Notes: generated by a model from the sequence alone, not told the origin. A stretch of 64,000 nt of DNA from JANSWY01 sp965243755 (GCA_965243755.1 CBDEVW010000007.1:248001-312000); one strand, 5' to 3'. Counted from the stretch's first letter, positions 9,186 through 19,002 are shown. Numbers and translations are program-made.

Positions 9186-9413
9186 TTGTTATCCACTTTT
9201 GGTTCCACATTAATCAGGTCTCATTGGTTCCTGTTGTATTGATGACATGAACCCGATCAAATCACACCCCCCCCATTGGCTGGATCATAGAAGTTTTTTA
9301 GAACTATCAGTTGGTGCTTGTTTTTTCGTCTAACAAAACAGGCCTCTCATCGAAATGTTGATATTCTCACAGCTCATTTACCTATCTTTCCTTTTGGAAT
9401 TCAGTTAATTATA

Positions 9414-11738
9414 ATGCTCAAAAACATCTCCCTGGTCATATGCCTCATGGCAATCAATTGCACCTGCTTAGCCTTGCCGAAGGTTGAAAATGGGACGATA
9501 GACCTCACCGGAGTTGAATTTTCTCAGCAGAAAGAACTCCAACTAAATGGCCAATGGGAGTTCATTCCTCATTCTTTCCTATACAAAGACGAAAAGGCGA
9601 TTACTCCAAATCTTGTCAACGTTCCCGGTGCACTCAATAAACAGGGGTTTGATGCACATGGTTATGGGTCTTACAGGCTTAACATAAAGCACAATTATCA
9701 TAAAAAACTTGCTCTGAAAATTCCTGATATTTACACTGCCTATGCACTCTATATCAATGGTGAATTAATCATCGAAAAAGGGAAGCCAGGAAGGAAAGTA
9801 ACTCAATCATCCCCCAGAATTCTGTTAAACACTGTACCAATCGACACTAAAGAATCTGAGCTGGAAATCGTGATCCATGTTTCTAATTTTCATCATCGCA
9901 AATTTGGCATTACTGATCCAGTGATCATTGGAGACCATGAATACCTCTCCAGGAATGATGACGTAATGGCCTCCTTCGACATCTTTCTTACGGGGTGTCT
10001 ACTGATGGGCAGTTTCTTCTTTCTGGGATTATTCTATTATGGTAGAAAGGAAGTCGCGGCAATGTATTTTGCGCTATTCTGTTTGTGCTATGCCTACCGG
10101 ATCATTGGATGGGAAAATTATACGTTGCATGAGTTATTCCCAGCTTATCCCTGGTGGTTGTCTATCAGGGTTGAATACATCACATTGTACATGTCGGGTT
10201 TCTTTTTTGCGAGGTATGTCCGCCACCTGTTTCCCGATGATACACCGATATTATACGCAAAAGGCGTAGAATACCTTGCTTTGCTTTGGTCCGTGCTTAC
10301 CATTGTTTTACCGGTCAAATACTTCACCCATTTAAATATTCCATGGTTGTTTGTGATGCTGGTTGGACTGGGGATTGTCTTTATCACTTACACCAGGGCA
10401 ATTATTCGTCAGAGAACAGGTGCAAAACATTCACTTTATAGTATCATAGGCATATCTGTGGTGTTTGTATTGAAGTCGCTGGCATATCTGAAATTATTTG
10501 AGGAGCCTGTATCACTTACCATAGTCGGGCAGTTAGTGTTTTTCTTTTTCCAGGGAATGATCCTCTCCGAACTGTTTTCAAGTTCATGGAAACTGGCGAA
10601 ACAAAAAGCTGAGGAAGCTGCGAAAGCCAAGACAGACTTTCTCTCAATTATGTCTCATGAAATAAGGACCCCCCTGAATGCGGTAATTGGCACTACTTAT
10701 CACATGATTGATGAGGGCCCCAGAGAAGACCAGAAAAAGGACCTGAATGACCTAAAGACCTCTTCCGAAAACCTGCTTTCACTCATTAACAATATTCTCG
10801 ACTTCAATAAGATTGATGCAGGCAAAATTGATTTTGAATACGAGCATGTTGTGTTTAAAGATTTCATTGAGGGAATTGTGTTTTCACAGAAACAAACGGC
10901 CAGTCAAAAGGACATTAAGTTGCATTGCAAAGTAGATACAGCGATTCCGGAAGTAATGGTGCTTGATAAAACCCGATTCATTCAAATACTCACCAACCTG
11001 GTGGGTAATGCCATAAAATTCACCAATGAAGGGAGTGTTGAGATAAGGGTTAGAAATCAGATGCAGGCCGGTTCTTCCTGTAATTTGCTTTTTGAAATAA
11101 TCGATACGGGCATTGGAATACCTAAGGAGAAACATGAAAAGATTTTTAATGTCTTTGAGCAAGCCAACACCTCGGTGTCCAGAAATTATGGTGGCACGGG
11201 ACTTGGCTTAAGCATCACTGCAAAGTTGCTCCACCTGATGGGGTCTGAATTGCGACTGGAAAGTGAAGAAGGAAAAGGCGCTCGATTTTATTTTGATGTT
11301 AACCTTGAAATTGGTGATGAAGAACAGGTGGTGGTCATGTCGAACGGAAACTTCGACCTGGAAGGCACCAATGTTTTATTGGTAGAAGATAATGACCTTA
11401 ACGCGTTGATAGCCACAAGACTTTTGAACAAATGGAATTGCAATGTAGATGTGGCAAAGAATGGCCTGATAGCAGTAGAAAATAATCAAAGAAAAACCTA
11501 TGACATCATTTTGATGGACATACAAATGCCAACAATGGATGGATATACGGCCTCTAAAAAAATTAGAGAAGGTGGCTACAAGCTTCCAATTATTGCATTG
11601 ACGGCCTCAGCGGCTTTTGAGAAGAAGGAGGACCTTAGCGAATCCGGGATCGATGATGTAGTAACCAAACCTTTTGAACCGGGCAACCTCTACAATACTA
11701 TGCGTGGTTTACTCAATAAACAGACCTCTGCTGCCTAG
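9414..11738 (+). CDS. Membrane hybrid sensor kinase (7TMR-DISMED2, 7TM, HisKA, HATPase, REC)
   Basis: I place the start at the ATG at 9414 because it gives a clean signal peptide (MLKNISLVICLMAINCTCLA). The frame is open back to a TTG at 9318. The 774-residue protein has a periplasmic 7TMR-DISMED2 sugar-binding-like domain (about 25-170, LNGQWEFIPHSF), seven membrane helices (about 180-390), HisKA with His415 (SHEIRTPLNAVIG), a HATPase domain (GIGIPKE and GGTGLGLS loops) and a receiver with Asp702 (ILMDIQMPTMDG). DISM kinases usually sense carbohydrate-like or envelope signals. No output regulator is adjacent. It ends with a four-base convergent overlap with hemN. Confidence 0.9.
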   Translation: MLKNISLVICLMAINCTCLALPKVENGTIDLTGVEFSQQKELQLNGQWEFIPHSFLYKDEKAITPNLVNVPGALNKQGFDAHGYGSYRLNIKHNYHKKLALKIPDIYTAYALYINGELIIEKGKPGRKVTQSSPRILLNTVPIDTKESELEIVIHVSNFHHRKFGITDPVIIGDHEYLSRNDDVMASFDIFLTGCLLMGSFFFLGLFYYGRKEVAAMYFALFCLCYAYRIIGWENYTLHELFPAYPWWLSIRVEYITLYMSGFFFARYVRHLFPDDTPILYAKGVEYLALLWSVLTIVLPVKYFTHLNIPWLFVMLVGLGIVFITYTRAIIRQRTGAKHSLYSIIGISVVFVLKSLAYLKLFEEPVSLTIVGQLVFFFFQGMILSELFSSSWKLAKQKAEEAAKAKTDFLSIMSHEIRTPLNAVIGTTYHMIDEGPREDQKKDLNDLKTSSENLLSLINNILDFNKIDAGKIDFEYEHVVFKDFIEGIVFSQKQTASQKDIKLHCKVDTAIPEVMVLDKTRFIQILTNLVGNAIKFTNEGSVEIRVRNQMQAGSSCNLLFEIIDTGIGIPKEKHEKIFNVFEQANTSVSRNYGGTGLGLSITAKLLHLMGSELRLESEEGKGARFYFDVNLEIGDEEQVVVMSNGNFDLEGTNVLLVEDNDLNALIATRLLNKWNCNVDVAKNGLIAVENNQRKTYDIILMDIQMPTMDGYTASKKIREGGYKLPIIALTASAAFEKKEDLSESGIDDVVTKPFEPGNLYNTMRGLLNKQTSAA

Positions 11739-13093
11739 ATGGTCTTACTGAAAATGGATCCCCTACTCCCCTGTTTCTGATTGAGCCTTGCATCAATTGC
11801 CATACACACATTCCTTACAAATGGTCTTCCCTTATCGGTGATTGTAATGCCATTTTGGTCAAACAAAATGAGTCCATCAAGTTGCATATTTTCCAGCAAA
11901 TCAATATTGAAAGAAAAACCAAGGGTCTCAAACTCCTCCTGCTTCCATTCAGTCTGGTATCTGCACATCAGGTTCAGGATGTGTTTCCGAATACTGAGGT
12001 CTTCAGAATTGAGCATGTGACCTTTGGATATGGGCAGCTTGTTTTCTGCAATAGATTTGTAGTAAGCATTGAGGTCCTTAACATTTTGGCTGAATGCCGT
12101 CCATGTATCTGATACTGCACTTACACCCAGCCCTAAGGTGAGCTTTGTGTCCTGAGTGGTGTATCCCATAAAATTTCTATGTAAGCTCCCATGATCGGCA
12201 GACATTTTAAGGTCATCATCGGCCAACGCAAAATGGTCCATTCCAATATCAAAGTACCCTGCTTCTACCAGCGCTCGCTTGCCAAACTGGTACAGCGCCA
12301 TTTTTTCTTTGGGAGATGGAAGTGAATCCTCGTAACTTTTTTGAGCAGGCTTTAGCCACGGTACGTGTGCATAGCTGTAGAACGCTATTCTGGAGGGGTT
12401 GAAAGCAATTGTTTTATCAAGGGTATTTTCGAGCGTCTGAAGTGTTTGTCCCGGTAGCCCGTAGATCAAATCAAAATTGATGGATTCATAGCCAATTTCC
12501 CGGGCCTGATAAGTGATTGCAGCGACATTCACTTCCAGCTGTATCCTGTTGATCAATTGCTGAACATTTGGGTCAAAGTCCTGAATGCCAAAACTTACTC
12601 TGTTGAAACCTAATCGATACAGGGACAATAGATGATCCCTTGTCGTATTGTTGGGATGCCCCTCAAAGCTGTAGTTCTTCTTATCTGGAATGATGCAATC
12701 AGCCTGAATATTAGAAATAAGAAATTCAAGGTTCTCTGCTGAGAAAAATGTGGGAGTCCCCCCACCCAGATGAAGTTCTTTTAGTATCGGCTTTACAGGG
12801 AAACTGTTGAGGTATATTTTCCACTCTTTTAGCAACGCAGAAATATAAACCAATTCTACTCCATGATTTTTTGTGATCCTGGTATTGCAACCACAATATG
12901 TACATAGTGACTCACAAAACGGCAAATGAATGTACAGGCTAATTTCACGGTGACTTTGCCAGTAACCATGCTGTACATGTTTCATCCAGCTGGTTTGTGG
13001 CATTTGTGCCTCCTGCCAATGGGGTACTGTAGGGTAACTGGTATACCTCGGGCCAGGCTGATTATATTTTTCAATTAGGTCATCAAAGTTCAT
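11735..13093 (-). CDS. hemN: Oxygen-independent coproporphyrinogen III dehydrogenase
   Basis: The 452 residues match the usual HemN length (about 455). The radical-SAM cluster motif is CESLCTYCGC near residue 65, with the extra Cys typical of true HemN. The GGGTPTF, SFGIQDF and YGLPGQT segments are also present. It converts coproporphyrinogen III to protoporphyrinogen IX without oxygen, in the cytoplasm, supplying haem for the nearby cbb3 oxidase under low oxygen. It has its own promoter region, with an FNR/FixK-like palindrome at 13151-13164 and a perfect -7 element at 13099-13106. This arrangement supports microaerobic induction. Confidence 0.95.
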   Translation of the reverse strand: MNFDDLIEKYNQPGPRYTSYPTVPHWQEAQMPQTSWMKHVQHGYWQSHREISLYIHLPFCESLCTYCGCNTRITKNHGVELVYISALLKEWKIYLNSFPVKPILKELHLGGGTPTFFSAENLEFLISNIQADCIIPDKKNYSFEGHPNNTTRDHLLSLYRLGFNRVSFGIQDFDPNVQQLINRIQLEVNVAAITYQAREIGYESINFDLIYGLPGQTLQTLENTLDKTIAFNPSRIAFYSYAHVPWLKPAQKSYEDSLPSPKEKMALYQFGKRALVEAGYFDIGMDHFALADDDLKMSADHGSLHRNFMGYTTQDTKLTLGLGVSAVSDTWTAFSQNVKDLNAYYKSIAENKLPISKGHMLNSEDLSIRKHILNLMCRYQTEWKQEEFETLGFSFNIDLLENMQLDGLILFDQNGITITDKGRPFVRNVCMAIDARLNQKQGSRGSIFSKTI

Positions 13094-13098
13094 GTAAC

Positions 13099-13106
13099 CA
13101 AATCTA
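13099..13106 (-). promoter_or_regulatory. -7 promoter element of hemN (TAGATTTG)
   Basis: The minus strand reads TAGATTTG, a full match to TAnnTTTG, only five bases before the hemN start codon. That implies a very short leader. Its centre is 55 bases from the centre of the TGAC-N4-GTCA palindrome, so the palindrome would sit near -61.5, a class I activation position for Crp/Fnr proteins. Confidence 0.55.
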
Positions 13107-13150
13107 GCCTGAGCTAAAATTCAAGGCCCTGATAAATGATTGTTAATCAC

Positions 13151-13164
13151 CTGACATTTGTCAG
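13151..13164. promoter_or_regulatory. FNR/FixK-like operator upstream of hemN
   Basis: CTGACATTTGTCAG is a perfect inverted repeat (CTGAC-N4-GTCAG). It has the TGA-N6-TCA geometry shared by CRP, FNR and FixK sites. It lies 58-71 bases upstream of hemN, between hemN and the stop of the SafE-like gene. Confidence 0.75.
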
Positions 13165-13167
13165 TAT

Positions 13168-13863
13168 TTACGGGGTTGATCCACACTGCGTAATTTTTCC
13201 TATCCCTACCGAATCTAAAATGGGATCAATCATTGGAAGTTCGATTGCAATTCCACGATAGATGAACAGAATTGCTAAAAAGAACAGGAATGAGGGAACG
13301 ACTTTTCTTAGTGCTGGAATACGCCTTCCTTGAAAAGGTACCAGGAATGCAATTAACATAATTGGCATAGTGCCCAATGCAAATGTCAGCATATATATGG
13401 CTGCTTCAAATGTACTTGCCAGCATTAATGATCCGGCGATGGCCGCATAAACCAGACCACAAGGCAGTAACCCGTTCAATGCACCTATCAAAAATGCAGC
13501 AGACATGGTCTTTGTTTTGAACATCTGACCAATCTTGTTTTTTACGAACCTTACCAATGAGGTTTGGTAGTAGCTCCCTTCTATCTTTCTGAATATTGTT
13601 GGGAAAGTGATGATAATGAGCATTGACAATCCAATCAATACAGAAAATGATTTTTGCAATCCTGCCAACTGAATAGAAAAACCTACCACCCCAAGTATTA
13701 AACCAAGAATAGCGTAAGTAAACATTCTTCCAATATTATAAAGCATTCCTCCAAGCCACCTGGATTGTTGAGGGACAGGCAGTGCCATTGCGATGGGGCC
13801 ACACATTCCAATGCAATGTAAGCTCCCCAGAAAGCCAATTAGAAATGCGGTGCTATATATCAT
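13168..13863 (-). CDS. SafE/TauE-like (DsbD_2-type) membrane protein of the cco cluster
   Basis: This 231-residue protein has about six membrane helices and the conserved LHCIGMCGP motif (two Cys four apart in the first helix) of the DsbD_2/SafE-like family. In Bacteroidota, Campylobacter and other groups such genes close cbb3 oxidase operons, and a role in copper or redox handling during oxidase assembly is likely. Its start overlaps the ccoH stop by four bases (ATGA), so the two genes are translationally coupled. The common annotation 'sulfite exporter' is probably misleading here. Confidence 0.8.
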   Translation of the reverse strand: MIYSTAFLIGFLGSLHCIGMCGPIAMALPVPQQSRWLGGMLYNIGRMFTYAILGLILGVVGFSIQLAGLQKSFSVLIGLSMLIIITFPTIFRKIEGSYYQTSLVRFVKNKIGQMFKTKTMSAAFLIGALNGLLPCGLVYAAIAGSLMLASTFEAAIYMLTFALGTMPIMLIAFLVPFQGRRIPALRKVVPSFLFFLAILFIYRGIAIELPMIDPILDSVGIGKITQCGSTP

Positions 13864-14279
13864 TGAATGTAAATGTCTTTGGTGATATGATATGATCTTG
13901 ACTGATCACGCCAGGTGATCTTAGCGATGTATCGTCCTTTTTGTAATTGCTGGTCAGTGATGGTAAATGGCACTTCTGAAATAGGAAAGATGACATCCAG
14001 ATCTTTATCATCAGGACGGTATAAGTGAAGTTTGCCAGATTGAAATTGTGGCACGTCTATCGTAATATTTCCCTCCTGGTAATCAAAAGAGACCTGATCC
14101 TCAATCAGTCTCGCATTGTTTTGAGCATCGATCGTGTTTTGGTAAGCCAATTCCTCCTGATAATAGTTTTCGGAAACCAGGTTCACATCCTGCTGAAAAC
14201 TTTTCCAAACCATTGCAACAATAAATGAGCAGAAAAGAACAAAAGCGATTACAATGCCATTACCCCAGTTGATTTTCAT
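13860..14279 (-). CDS. ccoH: FixH/CcoH-like cbb3 assembly protein
   Basis: A single N-terminal membrane helix (about 5-25, GIVIAFVLFCSFIVAMVW) is followed by a periplasmic beta-rich domain of about 110 residues. The family signature is seen in NLVSENYYQEELAYQNTID and the closing YHITKDIYI. CcoH binds the assembling oxidase and is needed for a stable cbb3 complex. At 139 residues it is slightly shorter than rhizobial FixH. It lies between ccoG and the SafE-like gene in the expected order. Confidence 0.9.
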   Translation of the reverse strand: MKINWGNGIVIAFVLFCSFIVAMVWKSFQQDVNLVSENYYQEELAYQNTIDAQNNARLIEDQVSFDYQEGNITIDVPQFQSGKLHLYRPDDKDLDVIFPISEVPFTITDQQLQKGRYIAKITWRDQSRSYHITKDIYIQ

Positions 14280-14298
14280 AATTATAGTATTTCAAGTT

Positions 14299-15738
14299 CT
14301 ATTTATTCGGTCCCAGAAATTTGGTAGCCACAGTTTCAATAAGCTTACCGTTAGCATACACTCCTACTTCTACATCGGAGCTTCCACTGGTGATTTGTTT
14401 TTGAGGAAGAATGAGAAACAGGGCTCCCGAAGCGATTTCCTGACTCCCTAATTGTACTGTTTCCCCAACCAATTCAAGCTCCATTTCATCAGTCATTGGG
14501 ATAAATGCTATATCTAATTCTTCATCAGATTTGTTGATGACCTTATAGTTGAAAAGATTACTGACTTTGTTTTGCTCTCGTTTTTGATATAGAACGCCAG
14601 GTGTTCGTAATATAGAGGCGTCTATTGGTTTTCTGGTAGCGATTAAACCTGTGAGCACAACCAATAGTAAAATCAACACACCACTGTAGGCCAGTACCCT
14701 GCCATTAAACTGGAAGTTTTTGCCTTCACTAATATTCTCTTCTGAGGCATATCTGATTAATCCTTTGGGCAGATTGATTTTGTCCATGATGTCATCACAT
14801 GCATCTATACATGCGGTGCAGTTTACACATTCCAGCTGTGTGCCGTTTCTTATATCAATGCCAGTAGGACAAACCAAAACACATTGTTTGCAATCAATGC
14901 AATCTCCTTTGTCAGTTTCAGATCTGTTCTCACCCTTTCTGAACTTGGATCGTTTTTCTCCCCGTTTGTAATCATAGGCAACCACGAGACTCTTTTTATC
15001 CAGTAACACACTTTGAAGCCTCCCATACGGGCAAACCTGGGTACAAACCTGTTCCCTAAACCATGCAAAGACACCATAAAACAAACCGGTGAGCACTATC
15101 ATCGCCATAAAGCCACCCAGATTTTCTGTAGGAGGTGAAGTGATGATATGGAGTGTTTGATCTATCCCGATGATGTAAGCCATAAAAGTGTGCATGATCA
15201 GGAATGAGATCATTAGAAAAACGGCATGTTTGATGATGCGCTTAATGACCTTTTCTGTTGTCCATGGTGAAGCTTTTAATTTTCGCTGAGCCATGTAATC
15301 ACCATCAATAAGATATTCCACCCTTCTAAAAACAAACTCCATGAATATTGTTTGTGGACAGATCCAACCACAAAATATCCTTCCATAAACTACCGTAAAC
15401 AATATGATTGCAACAAGAAGGGTAATGAAAGCAATGGCAAAAATGAAGAAATCCTGAGGCCAGAACACCACCCCAAAGACGACAAACTTTCTTTCAAATA
15501 CATTAAATAGCAACAGCGGCTGGCTTCCTACTTTAATAAAAGGAGCAGCGAAAAGAAATGACAACAGCACCAGGCTAACCACCGAACGCCACTTAAAAAA
15601 CTTTCGGATTAATGGCTTTTTAGGAAATAACCAGATTCTTTTCCCTTGTTCATCCACAGTCGCCAGGTGATCCCGAAAGTGCTCATCAATTTCACTCTCC
15701 CTGTATATTTCCTCGATCTTTCCCTCTTGCTCCACCAC
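14299..15738 (-). CDS. ccoG: CcoG/FixG membrane iron-sulfur protein
   Basis: This 479-residue protein has membrane helices (near 50-70, 90-115, 160-180, 195-215 and 345-365). Two 4Fe-4S motifs lie around residues 275-310: CIDCKQCVLVCP, and CVNCTACIDACD. CPQTIFMEF and CTQVCPYGRLQ lie in earlier loops. A C-terminal Ig-like periplasmic domain is present (about 375-479). CcoG is proposed to be a cupric reductase that supplies copper for the cbb3 site. The start is GTG at 15738, three bases after the ccoP stop. Confidence 0.93.
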   Translation of the reverse strand: MVEQEGKIEEIYRESEIDEHFRDHLATVDEQGKRIWLFPKKPLIRKFFKWRSVVSLVLLSFLFAAPFIKVGSQPLLLFNVFERKFVVFGVVFWPQDFFIFAIAFITLLVAIILFTVVYGRIFCGWICPQTIFMEFVFRRVEYLIDGDYMAQRKLKASPWTTEKVIKRIIKHAVFLMISFLIMHTFMAYIIGIDQTLHIITSPPTENLGGFMAMIVLTGLFYGVFAWFREQVCTQVCPYGRLQSVLLDKKSLVVAYDYKRGEKRSKFRKGENRSETDKGDCIDCKQCVLVCPTGIDIRNGTQLECVNCTACIDACDDIMDKINLPKGLIRYASEENISEGKNFQFNGRVLAYSGVLILLLVVLTGLIATRKPIDASILRTPGVLYQKREQNKVSNLFNYKVINKSDEELDIAFIPMTDEMELELVGETVQLGSQEIASGALFLILPQKQITSGSSDVEVGVYANGKLIETVATKFLGPNK

Positions 15739-15741
15739 GTG

Positions 15742-16650
15742 CTATTGAATGAAACTGATGTTATTGTTTGCAGAAATCAGTGTTGAATCTGTAGGTGAAT
15801 CTATTTTTCTTTCGTGCAGTTCTCCCTCTGGTTCTTTGCCATTTGGCGGATTTGTTCCGTGAAGCGTATAGATGTAGCTGGCCAATTGCTGCATTTCTTT
15901 TGGATTGAATTGATTTTGCCATGCAATCATTCCTCTCTCAGGTATACCATATTTAATGCTCCTGAAGATGTCTTTGATGTCTCCCCCATGTTTCCAGTAT
16001 TGATCAGTGAGATTGGGACCTACACCCCCTTCTCCATTGGCTCCATGACAGGCAACACAATTGGCATCATACATACGCTTACCTTCCAAAACCGCCTGAT
16101 CTTCCGACAGAAATACGACATTGGTTTCATCAATCAGGTTCTCCTGTGATGCCAGGTATTGGTCGACTTCTTTTTTAGCCTCTTCCATTTCCATGACATA
16201 TTCTTCCTGCTGAAGAGGTGCCCATTGGAAAACATGGAAAACTAAAACATAGATTACCGAGAATATTATGGTGATGTAAAAACCCCATAACCACCAGGGA
16301 GGCAGGTCGTTATCAAGTTCCTTTATTCCATCGTATTCATGGTCAGTCAAAAGGTCCTTTTCCTGCTCTTCCGTTTTAAATTGATTGATGGATGCCCAGA
16401 TACCTGACCATGTCGTTATTGCATTTTCAGAGGTTTCTCCAGATTTCTTTTTTTCAAGTTTAATCAGTGATTGTATCGTGTATAAGGCGACAAATAATAC
16501 CAGCACAGCAACGACACAAACTATTACTGTTAAACCCAATACAATTTCCAGTTGATATTGGTCAAAGTATCCGGGAACAGTATCTGATTGTGGCCTTCCG
16601 ATTAGGGGGAACAACAAGAAAAGAATGATGATCAGTTGCTTATATTTCAT
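15742..16650 (-). CDS. ccoP: Mono-haem CcoP subunit of cbb3 cytochrome oxidase
   Basis: I use the ATG at 16650; a GTG two codons earlier is also possible. The protein of about 302 residues has an N-terminal hydrophobic segment, a second helix (about 30-55), a CcoP-type third helix (about 125-145, after ELDNDLPPWWLWGFYITI) and one cytochrome c domain. The haem c site is CVACHG near residue 198, and the axial Met is probably in RGMIAW. Proteobacterial CcoP carries two haems c, whereas only one CxxCH is present here, as is usual for Bacteroidota. It overlaps ccoQ by eleven bases. Confidence 0.92.
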   Translation of the reverse strand: MKYKQLIIILFLLFPLIGRPQSDTVPGYFDQYQLEIVLGLTVIVCVVAVLVLFVALYTIQSLIKLEKKKSGETSENAITTWSGIWASINQFKTEEQEKDLLTDHEYDGIKELDNDLPPWWLWGFYITIIFSVIYVLVFHVFQWAPLQQEEYVMEMEEAKKEVDQYLASQENLIDETNVVFLSEDQAVLEGKRMYDANCVACHGANGEGGVGPNLTDQYWKHGGDIKDIFRSIKYGIPERGMIAWQNQFNPKEMQQLASYIYTLHGTNPPNGKEPEGELHERKIDSPTDSTLISANNNISFIQ

Positions 16651-16828
16651 TTTCACTATTGTTTTCGTTCAAAGGAATTTGAGAAATTTCATCAATGTCA
16701 CTTTTCTTTATTTTGATCACATAAATGATCAAAGCCGTGAAGAATATGACAAAGATTAGCAGAGAGATCAGTGGGAATATTTCGATTCCCACTATACTAT
16801 CCAGGTGATGTTTTACAAATCGTAGCAT
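16640..16828 (-). CDS. ccoQ: CcoQ-like small membrane protein
   Basis: This 62-residue protein has one membrane helix (about 17-40, FPLISLLIFVIFFTALIIYVI) and a charged tail. It lies between ccoNO and ccoP, overlapping ccoP by eleven bases and starting two bases after the ccoNO stop. CcoQ stabilises the cbb3 complex. The assignment rests mainly on size, topology and position, since CcoQ sequences are poorly conserved. Confidence 0.8.
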   Translation of the reverse strand: MLRFVKHHLDSIVGIEIFPLISLLIFVIFFTALIIYVIKIKKSDIDEISQIPLNENNSENEI

Positions 16829-16830
16829 GA

Positions 16831-19002
16831 CTATTTATTATCTTTTACTTGTATATCTGTTCCCAGTCGTTGGAGATAAGCAATCAAGGCAATGATTTCA
16901 CGGTCCTTGCTCACTTCTATATCACTTGCGGCAAGTGTGGAGACTATTTCAGAGGCCTGTTGTTCTGCATTACCTAATGCCAGCTGCTCAAAGCCGTCTT
17001 CATAAGGCACTCCAAGAATTTTCATGGCCTCAATCTTAGCTTCAGTAGAAGACTTGTCCCAATTTTGGGTAAACAGCCATGGGTAAGGAGGCATCAATGA
17101 TCCGGGAGACATACTTTCTGGTTCCAGCATGTGGTGGTAGTGCCAACTATCCGGATACTTGCCACCTACCCTAAGCAAGTCAGGGCCGGTTCGTTTGGAA
17201 CCCCAGAGGAATGGGTGATCATAGACAAATTCACCCGCTTTGGCATATTCACCATAACGTTCAGTTTCAGACCTGAAGGGACGGATCATTTGAGAGTGAC
17301 AGTTGCTACAACCTTCCCGAATGTAGATGTCCCGTCCATGAAGCTCCAGTGGAGTATATGGCTTAACACTGCTGATGGTTGGTACATTGGATTCCACCAA
17401 AAACATTGGTACAAACTCTACAATTCCACCAATCATTACGGCTACAAGGCTCCATACTAATAACCTCACAGGTTTCCATTCAAAGAGCCTTCTGTGCCAG
17501 TGCTCCTGGCTTTGAGGTTTATAGGTCTTGATCAATGCAGGTGCCTGTGCCTCTGTTTCTTTTTGGAACTGACCAGCATAGGCTGTTTTTACTAAATTAT
17601 AAATCATGATCAATGCTCCGGTGAGAAACAGGAAGCCACCAAATGCGCGCAACATGTACATGGGTTTGATCTGAGTGACAGTCTCCAGGAAGTTGGGATA
17701 CGCCAGTAGGCCTGATGCTGTGAATTCTTTCCACATAAGGCTTTGTGCAAAACCTGCCCAGTACATGGGCAAGGCATAAAAAATGATGCCCAATGTACCT
17801 ATCCAGAAATGGGCATTGGCCAGTTTTAGTGAATACAGTTCTGTTTTATAGAGTCTTGGAATCAGATAATAAAGCATAGCGAAGGTCATGAAACCATTCC
17901 ACCCTAATCCTCCAATATGAACGTGAGCTACTGTCCAGTCCGTAAAGTGTGTGATGGCATTGAAGTTTTTCAATGATAACATGGGCCCTTCAAATGTTGC
18001 CATGCCATAACAGGTAACAGCAACTACCATAAATTTCAAGATTGGATCCTCTCGCACCTTGTCCCATGCCCCCCTCAGTGTAAATAGACCATTGAGCATT
18101 CCACCCCAGGAAGGGGCGATCAACATTACACTGAAGACAGTTCCCAGTGATTGGGCCCAGTCTGGTAGAGCATTGTAAAGTAAATGGTGAGGACCTGCCC
18201 AAATGTAGATGAATATCAGTGCCCAGAAGTGAATAATGGATAACCGGTATGAGAAGATGGGTCTACCGGATGCTTTAGGAATGAAGTAATACATCAATCC
18301 CAGGTAAGGTGTAGTCAGAAAGAATGCTACTGCATTATGTCCATACCACCATTGCACCAGTGCATCCTGTACTCCTGCATACCAGGAATAACTTTTGAAA
18401 AGACCAATTGGCAATTCAAACGAATTGACAATGTGCAACATCGCTACAGTAACGAAAGTGGCAATAAAAAACCAAATTGCTACATATAAATGCCGTTCTC
18501 TTCTACGCAAAATGGTCATGAACATATTAACACCAAAGACCACCCAAATTAAAGCGATGGCTATGTCTATGGGCCACTCCAATTCAGCATACTCCTTACC
18601 GGTGGTTAACCCCAATGGAAGCGTGATTGCGGCTGCTAAAATAATCAGTTGCCATCCCCAAAAATGTATGTTACTAAGGAGATCGCTGTACATCCTGGTC
18701 TTGAGTAACCTTTGAAGGGAATAATATACACCTGCAAAGATCCCATTGCCGACAAAAGCAAATATGATGGCATTGGTATGCAATGGACGAATCCTTCCGA
18801 ATGTGGTGTATTGAAGCCCGAAATTGAGGTCAGGAAGGAACATCTGACAGGCAATTAATAATCCCACCAGCATTCCTACTATACCAAAAATGGAAGTGGC
18901 AATAAGAAATTTTCTTACCGTGGCATTATCGTAATAGAATGTTTCTAATCCCGATGAACTTTCTGGTCTTGGGATTGAGGTTTCAGTTGTGGCTGTTGAC
19001 AT
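16831..19002 (-). CDS. ccoNO: Fused CcoN-CcoO catalytic subunit of cbb3 cytochrome oxidase
   Basis: The 723 residues combine CcoN (about 1-490, twelve helices, with HTNAIIFAFVGNG, WYGHNAVAFF, AGPHHLLY and VAHVHIGGLGWNGF carrying haem b and CuB ligands) with CcoO (about 510-723). The CcoO part has a membrane helix and one haem c site, C565-S-N-C-H569. Separate ccoN and ccoO are usual in Proteobacteria; the fused form is typical of Bacteroidota. The enzyme is the terminal high-affinity oxidase that reduces oxygen to water and pumps protons. The start overlaps ccoS by 58 bases in another frame. Confidence 0.96.
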   Translation of the reverse strand: MSTATTETSIPRPESSSGLETFYYDNATVRKFLIATSIFGIVGMLVGLLIACQMFLPDLNFGLQYTTFGRIRPLHTNAIIFAFVGNGIFAGVYYSLQRLLKTRMYSDLLSNIHFWGWQLIILAAAITLPLGLTTGKEYAELEWPIDIAIALIWVVFGVNMFMTILRRRERHLYVAIWFFIATFVTVAMLHIVNSFELPIGLFKSYSWYAGVQDALVQWWYGHNAVAFFLTTPYLGLMYYFIPKASGRPIFSYRLSIIHFWALIFIYIWAGPHHLLYNALPDWAQSLGTVFSVMLIAPSWGGMLNGLFTLRGAWDKVREDPILKFMVVAVTCYGMATFEGPMLSLKNFNAITHFTDWTVAHVHIGGLGWNGFMTFAMLYYLIPRLYKTELYSLKLANAHFWIGTLGIIFYALPMYWAGFAQSLMWKEFTASGLLAYPNFLETVTQIKPMYMLRAFGGFLFLTGALIMIYNLVKTAYAGQFQKETEAQAPALIKTYKPQSQEHWHRRLFEWKPVRLLVWSLVAVMIGGIVEFVPMFLVESNVPTISSVKPYTPLELHGRDIYIREGCSNCHSQMIRPFRSETERYGEYAKAGEFVYDHPFLWGSKRTGPDLLRVGGKYPDSWHYHHMLEPESMSPGSLMPPYPWLFTQNWDKSSTEAKIEAMKILGVPYEDGFEQLALGNAEQQASEIVSTLAASDIEVSKDREIIALIAYLQRLGTDIQVKDNK

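Noticed and set aside
9248..9259. TGA-ACCCGA-TCA match near the hybrid kinase
   Set aside because: Only the six core bases match and the flanks lack the C-TGAC/GTCA-G context. One such match is expected by chance in this amount of intergenic DNA.
9318..9413. TTG-initiated 32-residue N-terminal extension of the 7TMR-DISM kinase
   Set aside because: The ATG at 9414 gives a clean signal peptide, and the extension would bury it. The C8 run at 9267-9274 is outside the frame.
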